Shown: positions 44,601 through 54,960 of the stretch, in pieces
How positions within the stretch are numbered: position 1 is the stretch's first letter
Layout of the letters: every line of letters starts with the position of its first letter
Source: Mycobacterium sp. 1245111.1
GTDB taxonomy: Bacteria > Actinomycetota > Actinomycetes > Mycobacteriales > Mycobacteriaceae
Assembly: GCF_001673405.1 (NCBI RefSeq)
Contig: NZ_LZLV01000145.1
Coordinates: 1-64,000 of the forward strand
Direction: 5' to 3'
Length of the DNA: 64,000 nucleotides
Translations under genes and position numbers: made by a program
Notes under the pieces: generated by a model
What the model was told of the DNA's origin: nothing
Seen by the model: only the letters and a program-made list of their open reading frames with translations
The model's database searches: none

Positions 44601-45778
44601 CAGTTGCTCGTTTCGGCGACATGCTCGGTGATCGCCTGCACCACAGCCTGTCCCGCGCGCCCGATCAGCTCGTCGCGTTTGTCCTTAGCCCACTCGTGCG
44701 ACGACCGCGCCGCCTCGAGTTGGCCCTTGAAGTGCGGGATGACCTTGCGGGCCATCAATTCGTAGCAGTGGTAGGTCGCCTCCGGTGCGGCCCAGTCGTG
44801 GCCGAGCATCAGCAGGGTGCCGAATCCGCCGGACCGCACGAGCAGATCCTCGATGTGCGCGATCGCGTCGTCGGGACTGCCGATACAGCAATTACCTTTA
44901 GCCGCATAGTCTTCGACGAACTCGTACGGCGTCTGTGCGCCCTCGACCTCGTTGGCCAGCGGGACGAACCCGGCTGCGCCGAAGTAGTTGGCGAAATCCT
45001 GCAGGCCGTACGTGCAGTCGTCGATCGCCTTTTCCCGGGTGTCGGCGATGTGCATGATCGACAGCACCCGCCAGTCCGCGCGGTCCGGGGCGTTCCGGCC
45101 AACCTTGGCCGCCTGCTCCTCGACCACTTCCCAGGTGTTCTCCAGCGCCGCGTAACCGCCGGGAACCGACATCGACAGCGAAAGCAGTGACGTGCCCAAC
45201 GCACCGGCCAGCCGCGGGCCGGACGGCGAAATCATTGCCGCCGTGGATATTTCGGGGTACGGCCAGGTGTAGGGGCGGATGTGGAGTTGGGCGTCGCGCA
45301 GGGTGAACCAGTCCGAGTGCCGGCTGATGCGCTCGCTCGGCTCGGCTCGGAACAACGCGAGGATAGCCTCCAGCGCTTCCTGCATCATCCGGCGTTGCTC
45401 GAGCGGGTCGATGCCCATCATGTAGGCGTCCGACGGCAGGGCGCCCGGTCCGGTGCCGAACATCACCCGGCCGCGGGTCAGGTGGTCCAGCAGCACCCAA
45501 CGGTCGGCCACCATCAGAGGGTGGTGGTAGGGCAGCGACACCACGCCGGTGCCCAGCCGGATGTGTTTGGTCCGTTCGGCGGCCGCCGCGATGAACACCT
45601 CCGGGCAGGCGATCAGTTCGTAGCCGCCGGAATGGTGTTCGCCGAACCAGGCTTCGTCGAAACCTAGGCGATCCAGCGCGACGACCCGGTCCATGTCGTA
45701 TTCCAGTGCCACCGTAGGGGATTGGCCGGTTGGATGAAACGGCGTGACGAACACGCCGAAACGTAGCGGCGCGCTCAT
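44600..45778 (-). CDS. Luciferase-like flavin monooxygenase, Rv3618 type
   Basis: A 392-residue member of the bacterial luciferase-like superfamily, TIM-barrel flavin-dependent oxidoreductases using FMN or F420. Landmarks are 'LDRLGFDEAWFGEHHSGG', 'LGTGVVSLPYHHPLMVADR' and 'RGRVMFGTGPGALPSD'. Also seen are 'MSVPGG' and the C-terminal 'GSPDDAIAHIEDL'. It matches M. tuberculosis Rv3618 (about 395 aa). ATG 45778 sits in an ATGA overlap with ephA, giving an ephA-monooxygenase-dehydrogenase operon. The substrate is not known. Confidence 0.9.
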   Translation of the reverse strand: MSAPLRFGVFVTPFHPTGQSPTVALEYDMDRVVALDRLGFDEAWFGEHHSGGYELIACPEVFIAAAAERTKHIRLGTGVVSLPYHHPLMVADRWVLLDHLTRGRVMFGTGPGALPSDAYMMGIDPLEQRRMMQEALEAILALFRAEPSERISRHSDWFTLRDAQLHIRPYTWPYPEISTAAMISPSGPRLAGALGTSLLSLSMSVPGGYAALENTWEVVEEQAAKVGRNAPDRADWRVLSIMHIADTREKAIDDCTYGLQDFANYFGAAGFVPLANEVEGAQTPYEFVEDYAAKGNCCIGSPDDAIAHIEDLLVRSGGFGTLLMLGHDWAAPEATYHCYELMARKVIPHFKGQLEAARSSHEWAKDKRDELIGRAGQAVVQAITEHVAETSN

Positions 45779-46755
45779 CGCAGCTCCAGTCCGTCGAGGA
45801 ATTCCAGTAGGGCCGCATTGACCTCGTCGGGGCGCTCCTGCTGCAACCAGTGCCCGGCGCCGTCGAGCATCATCTGCTGATACGGCCCGGAGATCACCTC
45901 CGAAGCGCGGTCGGCCCGGGTGAAAGCCAGCACGGGGTCGGCCGTCCCACCGATGAACAAACACGGCACCGAGATCTTGGCTCCGTCGAGTTCGGCGGTG
46001 GTCTCCCAGTTGCGGTCGAAATTGCGATACCAGTTCAGGCCGCCGGTAAAACCTGTCCGGGAGAACTCGGTGATGTAGTGGTCGAGCTCGTCCTCGCTTA
46101 GCCAGTCCGGAAGTCCGTTCGGTTCGGGAAGGCGCGCGACGAAGCCTTCAGGTCCGGGGGCAGCCATCCGCACCAGCGCATCTTGGCCGCCGGATTCTGG
46201 TGAGCCGCCGCCTATCATCCGGCGCAGGAAACCCGCGGGATCACCATCGAGTTCCGCGTCGGCGACGCCAGGCTCCTGGAAGTACAGGATGTAGAAGAAG
46301 TTCTCGCCGAAAATTTTGCGCCAGGCTTTCGTCGGCGGCACATGGGAGCGAGGCGTCGCCGGGACGCTGAGCGCGGCGACGGCCGCGACCCGGCCCGGGT
46401 GTAGCAGCGGAGCGTTCCACGCCACGGCGGCGCCCCAGTCGTGCCCGACCCACACGGCACGCTGCGCACCGACGTCGTCAAGCACACCGACCAGGTCGGC
46501 GGTCAATTGGTGAATGTCGTAAGCCTCGACGGCGGCCGGACGAGAAGAACCGCCATATCCGCGCTGATCGGGCGCCAGCACGTGGTAGCCGGCCGCGGCC
46601 AGCACCGGGATCTGGTGGCGCCAGGAATAGGAGGTTTCGGGGAACCCGTGGGCCAGCATGACGACGGGTGCGCCGGGCTCACCCGCTTCGACGGTGCGCA
46701 GCTGCACACCATTCGTTTCGATGATGCGCTCGGTGATCCGCAGGCTGTCAGACAC
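45775..46755 (-). CDS. ephA: Epoxide hydrolase EphA
   Basis: A 326-residue alpha/beta-hydrolase epoxide hydrolase (Rv3617 type, about 322 aa). The oxyanion motif is 'HGFPE'. The nucleophile is Asp106 in 'GHDWGA', the catalytic His is in 'GAGHWLQQERP', and cap-domain tyrosines lie in 'ENFFYILYF'. It opens epoxides to diols, probably as detoxification of lipid epoxides. GTG 46755 was chosen from alignment with the family start 'ERIIETNGVQLRTVEAG'. It leads an operon with the monooxygenase and dehydrogenase, and is divergent from ftsH. Confidence 0.93.
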   Translation of the reverse strand: MSDSLRITERIIETNGVQLRTVEAGEPGAPVVMLAHGFPETSYSWRHQIPVLAAAGYHVLAPDQRGYGGSSRPAAVEAYDIHQLTADLVGVLDDVGAQRAVWVGHDWGAAVAWNAPLLHPGRVAAVAALSVPATPRSHVPPTKAWRKIFGENFFYILYFQEPGVADAELDGDPAGFLRRMIGGGSPESGGQDALVRMAAPGPEGFVARLPEPNGLPDWLSEDELDHYITEFSRTGFTGGLNWYRNFDRNWETTAELDGAKISVPCLFIGGTADPVLAFTRADRASEVISGPYQQMMLDGAGHWLQQERPDEVNAALLEFLDGLELR

Positions 46756-46845
46756 ACGTTCACCAAAGCACACGCCGACCCGGGCCGGAAGGTGTCGGGA
46801 ACTTCGATTCGTTGTTCAGACCGAGGCGATCAACGGCTCGACCGC

Positions 46846-46940
46846 CTGCGCCCGGCTCTGGCCGGGCTGGCGATCACCACGGGGTCGAACGGTGGTGACC
46901 CGCTGCGCCCGGCTCTGGCCGGGCTGGCGATCACCACGGG
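46846..46940 (+). repeat. Two 38-base direct repeats upstream of ftsH
   Basis: Positions 46846-46883 and 46903-46940 are identical over 38 bases (beginning ctgcgcccggctctggccgg, ending atcaccacggg). They are spaced 57 bases start to start. The 19-base spacer resembles the 19 bases before the first copy, so this is about two units of an imperfect 57-base tandem repeat. It lies between ephA and ftsH start codons. Confidence 0.85.
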
Positions 46941-47005
46941 CGGTAACCTGGACTATTCCAGCTGCGTGTATCGGGAAGGACCTGGCCGGCGACGGCCGAT
47001 GATTG

Positions 47006-49342
<2,337 letters not shown>

Positions 49343-49359
49343 CACGAACGGAGACTGCG

Positions 49360-49968
49360 ATGGCGCAGCCGAATTCCCACACGGTGACCTTGAACAAAGC
49401 GGTGTTCGACCAGCCGCGCGCGGAGGCCGCCATTCGCGAATTGCTGCATGCCATCGGGGAAGACCCGAACCGGCATGGCCTCCTGGACACCCCGGCCCGC
49501 GTCGCCCGCAGCTTCCAGGAGATGTTCGCCGGCCTGTACACCGATCCGGATGCGGTGCTGGACACCACTTTCGACGAGCAGCACGACGAGCTGGTGTTGG
49601 TCAAAGAGATTCCGCTGTACTCCACCTGCGAACACCATCTGGTGGCGTTTCACGGTGTCGCGCATGTCGGTTACATTCCCGGCCGCGACGGCCGGGTGAC
49701 CGGATTGTCCAAGATCGCCCGACTGGTCGACCTGTACGCCAAGCGGCCACAGATTCAGGAGCGTCTCACCGCGCAGATCGCCGACGCGCTGATGCGCAAA
49801 CTCGATCCGCGCGGGGTGATCGTGGTGATCGAAGCCGAACACCTCTGCATGTCCATGCGCGGTGTCCGCAAGCCCGGTGCGATCACGACGACGTCAGCCG
49901 TACGTGGACAGTTCAAGTCCGACAACGCATCTCGAGCCGAAGCGCTCGATCTGATTTTGCGCAAGTGA
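49360..49968 (+). CDS. folE: GTP cyclohydrolase I
   Basis: A 202-residue GTP cyclohydrolase I, first enzyme of folate synthesis (GTP to dihydroneopterin triphosphate). Zinc ligands are in 'STCEHHLVAFHG' and 'EAEHLCMSMRG'. 'LSKIARLVDLYAKRPQIQERLT' and 'GVRKPGAIT' are the standard signatures. Its TGA overlaps the folP1 start as GTGA, so it begins a coupled folE-folP1-folB-folK unit, as in M. tuberculosis (Rv3609c-Rv3606c). Confidence 0.97.
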   Translation: MAQPNSHTVTLNKAVFDQPRAEAAIRELLHAIGEDPNRHGLLDTPARVARSFQEMFAGLYTDPDAVLDTTFDEQHDELVLVKEIPLYSTCEHHLVAFHGVAHVGYIPGRDGRVTGLSKIARLVDLYAKRPQIQERLTAQIADALMRKLDPRGVIVVIEAEHLCMSMRGVRKPGAITTTSAVRGQFKSDNASRAEALDLILRK

Positions 49969-50798
49969 GCATCACGCACGTCCAGGTCATGGGGGTGGTG
50001 AACGTCACCGACGACTCGTTCTCGGATGGCGGGCGCTATCTCGATGCCGATCGTGCGGTTGAGCAAGGGCTGGCATTGGCCGCCGACGGGGCAACGATCA
50101 TCGATGTCGGGGGTGAGTCGACCCGCCCGGGCGCGCAGCGCATCGACCCGCGGGTCGAGACGGCGCGCGTTGTTCCTGTCGTCAAAGAGCTTGCTGCCAA
50201 AGGACTTACAGTCAGCATCGACACCATGAACGCCGGGGTTGCGCGCGCGGCTTTGGAGAACGGCGCATCGATGGTCAACGACGTCTCCGGCGGCCGCGCC
50301 GACATGGACATGGCGCCCCTGTTGGTCGAGGCCGACGTGCCGTGGGTGTTGATGCATTGGCGTTCGGTGTCGGCCGAGCGGCCGCATCAGGTCCCGCCCT
50401 ATCGCGATGTGGTCGCCGAGGTTCGCGCCGAGTTGATGGTCTGCGTCGACAATGCCGTCGCCGCCGGGGTGAATCCGGGCAAGCTGATCATCGATCCCGG
50501 CCTGGGCTTCGCCAAGTCCGCGCAAGATAACTGGGCCCTGCTGCATGCGTTGCCCGAGCTGGTGGCCGGAGAGGTGCCGGTGCTGGTGGGGGCCTCACGT
50601 AAGCGTTTTCTCGGCAGTTTGCTCAGCGGTCCCGATGGCGAGGTTCGACCACCGGACGGTCGCGAGACGGCCACCGCGGTGGTGTCGGCACTGGCCGCGC
50701 TGCATGGGGCGTGGGGCGTTCGGGTACACGACGTGCGGGCTTCGGTCGATGCTGTCAAAGTGGTCGAGGCGTGGACACAGGGCGGGACGGATGGCTGA
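49965..50798 (+). CDS. folP1: Dihydropteroate synthase
   Basis: A 277-residue dihydropteroate synthase. It opens 'VMGVVNVTDDSFSDGG', continues 'DGATIIDVGGESTRPGA' (loop 2), and has 'SIDTMNAGVARAALENGA' and 'NDVSGG'. 'IIDPGLGFAKSAQDN' and 'VLVGASRKRFLG' complete the pterin and p-aminobenzoate sites. This is the target of sulfonamides and dapsone. The start GTG 49965 overlaps the folE stop. The end overlaps folB by eight bases. Length is close to M. tuberculosis FolP1 (280 aa). Confidence 0.96.
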   Translation: MSITHVQVMGVVNVTDDSFSDGGRYLDADRAVEQGLALAADGATIIDVGGESTRPGAQRIDPRVETARVVPVVKELAAKGLTVSIDTMNAGVARAALENGASMVNDVSGGRADMDMAPLLVEADVPWVLMHWRSVSAERPHQVPPYRDVVAEVRAELMVCVDNAVAAGVNPGKLIIDPGLGFAKSAQDNWALLHALPELVAGEVPVLVGASRKRFLGSLLSGPDGEVRPPDGRETATAVVSALAALHGAWGVRVHDVRASVDAVKVVEAWTQGGTDG

Positions 50799-51180
50799 TC
50801 GAATCGAGTTGCGCGGCTTGAAAGTTCGCGGCAATCACGGCGTGTTTGGCCACGAGCGTGCCGACGGTCAGGATTTTGTCGTCGACATCACCGTGTGGAT
50901 AGATCTGGCGGATGCGGCGGGCAGCGACGACTTGGCAGACACCTACGACTATGGCCTGCTGGCCGAGCGGGCGGCCACGGTCGTCGCGGGGCCGGCCCGT
51001 AATTTGATCGAGACGGTCGCCGGCGAGATCGCCGAGGACGTCATGAAAGACCATCGCGTGCACGCAGTGGAGGTGACAGTGCACAAGCCGCAGGCTCCTA
51101 TTCCGCACATGTTCGACGACGTCGCCGTGGTGGCGCGGCGATCCAGACGCGGCGGTCGAGGGCAGGTGGTGCCGGCGTGA
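50791..51180 (+). CDS. folB: Dihydroneopterin aldolase
   Basis: A 129-residue dihydroneopterin aldolase. Typical features are 'IELRGLKVRGNHGVFGHERADGQDF', 'VDITVWIDLADAAGSDDLADTYDYG', the catalytic Lys in 'VTVHKPQAPIP', and the Glu in 'NLIETVAGEIA'. It converts dihydroneopterin to 6-hydroxymethyl-dihydropterin. ATG 50791 overlaps the folP1 end. A MIRU-like spacer separates it from folK. Confidence 0.95.
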   Translation: MADRIELRGLKVRGNHGVFGHERADGQDFVVDITVWIDLADAAGSDDLADTYDYGLLAERAATVVAGPARNLIETVAGEIAEDVMKDHRVHAVEVTVHKPQAPIPHMFDDVAVVARRSRRGGRGQVVPA

Positions 51181-51232
51181 CTTCCGCCAACGACGATGAC
51201 GCCGGCCTAGCCGGCGTGGAGGAGTGGCGCCA
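51181..51232 (+). repeat. MIRU-like spacer with hairpin between folB and folK
   Basis: The 52 bases between the folB stop and folK start contain 'cgacgatgacgccgg' and 'gtggaggagtggcgcc', resembling the MIRU-like spacers of the dpp operon. A perfect 7-base stem, cgccggc (51200-51206) with gccggcg (51210-51216), sits in its middle. The ggaggag at its end is the folK ribosome binding site. Confidence 0.45.
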
Positions 51233-51772
51233 ATGACACGCGTCGTGTTGTCGATCGGCTCCAACATCGGCGACCGGCTGGCCCGGCTTCAGTCGGTGCT
51301 CGACCGGCTCGGCGACGCGGTGAAGGCCGTGTCCCCGGTGTATGAGACGGCGGCCTGGGGCGGTGTCGAGCAGGGCCCGTTCCTCAACGCGGTGGTCATC
51401 GCCGAGGACGCGACGCTCGACGGCCACGGCTGGCTGCGCTGCGCACAGGAGATGGAAGTCGCGGCCAATCGCGTGCGGGGGCAGAAGTGGGGCCCGCGCA
51501 CCCTGGACGTCGACGTGATCTCGTGCCACCTGACGTCGCTGGAAGGCGACAGCGAGGTGTTCTCCCTGGAAGACGGGCTGACCCTGCCGCATCCGCTGGC
51601 CCATCTGCGTGCCTTCGTGCTGATTCCCTGGCTGACCATCGACCCGGACGCGACGTTGACGGTGGCGGGCGGACAGCGATCGGTCGCCAAGCTGATCGCG
51701 GAGCTGGATCCAGCCGATCGCGCCGGAGTGCGGCACACCGAGCTTGTCCTCGAGCCGCGTACCGAAAGCTGA
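51233..51772 (+). CDS. folK: 6-hydroxymethyl-7,8-dihydropterin pyrophosphokinase
   Basis: A 179-residue HPPK. 'VVLSIGSNIGDRLARLQ' opens the protein, 'VSPVYETAAWG' and 'FLNAVVIAEDATL' form the pterin site, and 'RGQKWGPRTLDVDVI' carries the catalytic Asp pair (DVD). 'LPHPLAHLRAFVLIPW' completes the signature. It pyrophosphorylates the pterin before FolP. ATG 51233 is preferred to GTG 51224 because the ggaggag site ends about ten bases upstream of it. Its stop overlaps the next start (TGATG). Confidence 0.95.
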   Translation: MTRVVLSIGSNIGDRLARLQSVLDRLGDAVKAVSPVYETAAWGGVEQGPFLNAVVIAEDATLDGHGWLRCAQEMEVAANRVRGQKWGPRTLDVDVISCHLTSLEGDSEVFSLEDGLTLPHPLAHLRAFVLIPWLTIDPDATLTVAGGQRSVAKLIAELDPADRAGVRHTELVLEPRTES

Positions 51773-52248
51773 TGGGCCCCACTCGCAAACGTGACCTGTC
51801 GGCCGCAGTGCTCGGTACGGCGGTCGCGGGATACCTGCTGGTCATGGCGATCTACCGGTGGTTTCCGCCGATCACCGTGTGGACAGGTCTGTCGTTGCTT
51901 GCGGTCGGCGTCGCCGAGGCGCTGTGGGGGCGTCACGTCCGGGCCAAGATCGCCGAGGGCGAGATTGGCGACGGGCCCGGGTGGCTGCATCCGCTCTCGG
52001 TGGCCCGCACCCTGGTCGTCGCCCAGGCGTCGGCATGGGTTGGCGCGCTGGCGCTGGGCTGGTGGGTCGCGATGCTGGCGTATCTGCTGCCGCGGCGATC
52101 CTGGCTCAGGGTCGCCGCCGAAGACACCACCGGCAGCGCGGTTGCGGCCCTCAGCGCGCTCGCTTTGGTGACCGCCGCGCTGTGGTTGCAGCATTGCTGT
52201 AAATCGCCGGGCGACCCGACCGAGAACGGCGAGGGCGTCGAAAATTAG
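51772..52248 (+). CDS. DUF3180 membrane protein, Rv3605c type
   Basis: A 158-residue membrane protein, the same length as M. tuberculosis Rv3605c, of the actinobacterial DUF3180 family that always follows folK. Four helices are visible: residues ~11-27, 33-49, 85-107 and 122-138. An intracellular loop holds 'LWGRHVRAKIAEGE' and 'LHPLSVARTLVVAQAS'. Its function is unknown. The constant link to the folate cluster and the TGATG overlap with folK suggest co-expression only. Confidence 0.86.
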   Translation: MGPTRKRDLSAAVLGTAVAGYLLVMAIYRWFPPITVWTGLSLLAVGVAEALWGRHVRAKIAEGEIGDGPGWLHPLSVARTLVVAQASAWVGALALGWWVAMLAYLLPRRSWLRVAAEDTTGSAVAALSALALVTAALWLQHCCKSPGDPTENGEGVEN

Positions 52249-52346
52249 CTAGCCCCGGCGACCATCCGATTTTCGCGATTAGTCCAGGTGAGAAACGCCG
52301 GACTACGACGACACGCGCAGTGACCTAGGGCCGGTACAGTCGGGCC

Positions 52347-53942
52347 ATGACCGATCTGTCCCGCGGCGCCCGCGTGCGGCGCAGCGGCCGCAGACCGGGT
52401 TGGGTGCTGCTGACGGCGTTGCTGGTGTTGGCCATCGGCGCCAGTTCCGCGCTCGTCTTCACCAACAGAGTAGAGCTTCTCAAGCTCGCGGTGATTCTCG
52501 CGTTGTGGGCCGCCGTCGTGGCCGCATTCGTCTCGGTGATCTACCGACGGCAAAGCGACGTGGATCAAGCCCGGGCGCGAGACCTGAAGCTGGTTTACGA
52601 CCTGCAGCTGGATCGGGAGATCTCGGCCCGCCGCGAGTACGAGCTCACCGTGGAGTCCCAGTTGCGTCGCGAGTTGGCCAGCGAATTGCGTGCCCAAGCC
52701 AACGACGAGGTGTCGGAGCTGCGGGCTGAGCTGGCCGCGCTGCGCACCAACCTGGAGATCCTGTTCGACGCCGAGCTCAGCGACCGCCCGGCCCTGGAAG
52801 GCGAACGCAAGGCCGTGCGCGGCTACAGCGAATGGGAGCGCGACAACGAAAGTGCCCGCGACCGGATCAACCGGGTGCAGTCCGTACGGGCCGAAGAGCC
52901 TGCGCGACGGGCCGACGACTCGATCATCGACGTGCACGAGGAACCGCTGATCCCGAGCCCGCCCCGGCAACCCGCCGCGGAGGCCAACCCGCCGAACTAC
53001 GCCCCCCAGCCGCACGAGGCGTACCCGCCACCGCGCCAGAGCCGGCCCGAGGCTCCCGCAGCGGATCGCGGTTCGCATCGGCGTTCCAGCGAGCAGGACA
53101 TCTCTGCCGCACCCAACGAGCCGGCGGCCGGCTGGGCCCCGCCGCAAGCTGGGGGCCCGGCTGAACGTCAGCAGGACGCCCGTGGCTGGGCTCCGCCGCA
53201 GGGCCCGCCCGCTGGATGGCCCACGCCCGGCCCGCAGCCGACGGCCGGACCCGAGCGGGCCGAGCCGCCCCTGAGGCGCTCCCACCGGCGGGCTGAATCT
53301 CCGACGCCCGAACCGCAATTCGCGCCCCCGCCGCCCCAGCCCGAGCCACCACAGCAGCAGCCGCGGATCCCGTGGCCGCCGCCGGCCGAGGCGCCTCGGC
53401 AGCCCGAGCAACCGGCAGCTTGGCAGCCGGTCAGCTCCGAGGGTCAGTGGGTGCCCGCCGGAGCGCCCGGCAGCAACTGGAATTCCAGACAGCCCGAAAG
53501 CCCGACGTCGTGGGCGTACGACAACGGTCCGTCCCGAGACAAGCCGTCGCATCGGTCACCGACCGTCGGTGAGCCCGCCGAGCCGCCGGCCGAGCGCCGA
53601 GGGCGCCATTCCAGCGCGGCCGACGAATCGCTGGCGGGCAGCGAACCGGCCGCGCGGTCCCGCCACGCTGTCGACGACTCCGAGCCGGGCAGCGCCGAAT
53701 CGACTCCCGCCCCGGCGATGTCGCCGCCCCCGGCAGCTCCGCCGCCACCGCCGCCGCCCGCGCCCGATCGCGGGCCCACGATGTCGCCGCCACCACCTGC
53801 CGGCGCCCGTCATCGCAGCACAGACCCGCTGTCCGAGGCCGAGGAGCCGCAATCCGGCGGTCAGTCGGTGGCCGAGCTGCTGGCCCGCCTGCAAAGCACC
53901 CCGTCCGAGGGTGGGGGGCGGCGACGGCGCCGCGAAGACTGA
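52347..53942 (+). CDS. Membrane protein with long Pro/Ala/Arg-rich tail, Rv3604c type (DUF6779-like)
   Basis: A 531-residue protein. Two membrane helices (residues ~20-37 and 46-66) are followed by a coiled-coil-like cytoplasmic segment to ~150 ('DLQLDREISARREYELTVESQL', then heptads rich in Leu, Glu and Arg). The last ~370 residues are low-complexity Pro/Ala/Glu/Arg, with repeated 'GWAPPQ' and PP-rich blocks. M. tuberculosis Rv3604c (about 397 aa) has the same plan but a shorter tail. Such tails often bind envelope or division proteins; no function is known. A TACAGT -10-like sequence lies at about 52335. Confidence 0.82.
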   Translation: MTDLSRGARVRRSGRRPGWVLLTALLVLAIGASSALVFTNRVELLKLAVILALWAAVVAAFVSVIYRRQSDVDQARARDLKLVYDLQLDREISARREYELTVESQLRRELASELRAQANDEVSELRAELAALRTNLEILFDAELSDRPALEGERKAVRGYSEWERDNESARDRINRVQSVRAEEPARRADDSIIDVHEEPLIPSPPRQPAAEANPPNYAPQPHEAYPPPRQSRPEAPAADRGSHRRSSEQDISAAPNEPAAGWAPPQAGGPAERQQDARGWAPPQGPPAGWPTPGPQPTAGPERAEPPLRRSHRRAESPTPEPQFAPPPPQPEPPQQQPRIPWPPPAEAPRQPEQPAAWQPVSSEGQWVPAGAPGSNWNSRQPESPTSWAYDNGPSRDKPSHRSPTVGEPAEPPAERRGRHSSAADESLAGSEPAARSRHAVDDSEPGSAESTPAPAMSPPPAAPPPPPPPAPDRGPTMSPPPPAGARHRSTDPLSEAEEPQSGGQSVAELLARLQSTPSEGGGRRRRRED

Positions 53943-54054
53943 GGCGAACACCACACCGTTTCGGCTGCATTGCGGGGTAAAGTCGTAGCGACCGTCCGGT
54001 ACCCGCTACGCGGGACTGGAACGAAACCAAAAGGACTTGTGAGGGTCGTCTGCG

Positions 54055-54960
54055 ATGGTGCAGTTCGACGGACTGCGCCCGGCTCGGCTCAAGGTGGGAA
54101 TCATCTCCGCCGGCCGGGTGGGCACCGCGTTGGGTGTGGCGCTGGAACGCGTCGACCATGTCGTGGTCGCCTGCAGCGCAATTTCCCGCGCCTCCCGGCT
54201 GCGCGCCGAGCGCCGGCTGGCCGACACCCCGGTAGCGCCCGTCGAGGGCGTCGCCCGCAGCGCCGAGCTGCTGTTGTTGGCGGTGCCGGACACCGAATTG
54301 CCCGGGCTGGTCTCGGGTTTGGCGGCCACCGCGGCCGTGCGGCCAGGCACCATCGTTGCGCACACCTCGGGTGTCAACGGTGTCGACGTGCTGGCGCCGC
54401 TGGAAGATTGCATACCGCTGGCCATTCATCCGGCGATGACGTTCACCGGATCCGACGAGGACATCGCCCGGTTGCCGGACGCCTGCTTCGGGATCACCGC
54501 TGCCGACGAAGTCGGCTACGCGATCGGGCAGTCGCTGGTGCTCGAGATCGGCGGCGAGCCGTTCCGGGTGCCCGAGCAGGCGCGCACGCTGTATCACGCG
54601 GCCCTGGCGCATGCGGGCAACCACATCGTCACCGTGGTCACCGACGCGCTGGATGCGCTGCGGGCCGCGGTCGCGGGCACCGAATTGCTCGGCCAGCAGC
54701 TCGTCGACGACCAGCCCGGCGGCATCGCCGAGCGCATCCTCGGCCCGCTCGCGCGCGCGGCCCTCGAGAACACCTTGCAACGTGGTCAGGCGGCGCTGAC
54801 CGGGCCGATCGCCCGCGGCGACGCCGGCGTGGTCGCGGGGCATCTGCGCGCGCTGCAGAGCGTCGACCCGCACCTGGCGCAGGCCTACCGGGTGAATGCG
54901 ATCCGCACCGCCGAGAAGGTGCACGCCCCCGAGGACGTGCTCGAGGTGCTGGCGCGATGA
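54055..54960 (+). CDS. Rossmann/DUF2520 dehydrogenase-like protein, Rv3603c type
   Basis: A 301-residue protein. An N-terminal NAD(P)-binding fold has 'VGIISAGRVGTALG' (GxxxxGxxG variant). A DUF2520 C-terminal domain begins around 'YHAALAHAGNHIVTVV'. The layout resembles ketopantoate reductase-like and 6-phosphogluconate-dehydrogenase-like enzymes. Its gene overlaps panC (ATGA), and panD and coaX follow, so a role in pantothenate supply, such as reducing ketopantoate, is an attractive inference; I cannot prove it from motifs. Confidence 0.85.
   Translation: MVQFDGLRPARLKVGIISAGRVGTALGVALERVDHVVVACSAISRASRLRAERRLADTPVAPVEGVARSAELLLLAVPDTELPGLVSGLAATAAVRPGTIVAHTSGVNGVDVLAPLEDCIPLAIHPAMTFTGSDEDIARLPDACFGITAADEVGYAIGQSLVLEIGGEPFRVPEQARTLYHAALAHAGNHIVTVVTDALDALRAAVAGTELLGQQLVDDQPGGIAERILGPLARAALENTLQRGQAALTGPIARGDAGVVAGHLRALQSVDPHLAQAYRVNAIRTAEKVHAPEDVLEVLAR

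Noticed and set aside
46846..46940. Two direct repeats considered as a CRISPR array
   Set aside because: Only two copies with a spacer that resembles neighbouring sequence, and no cas genes.
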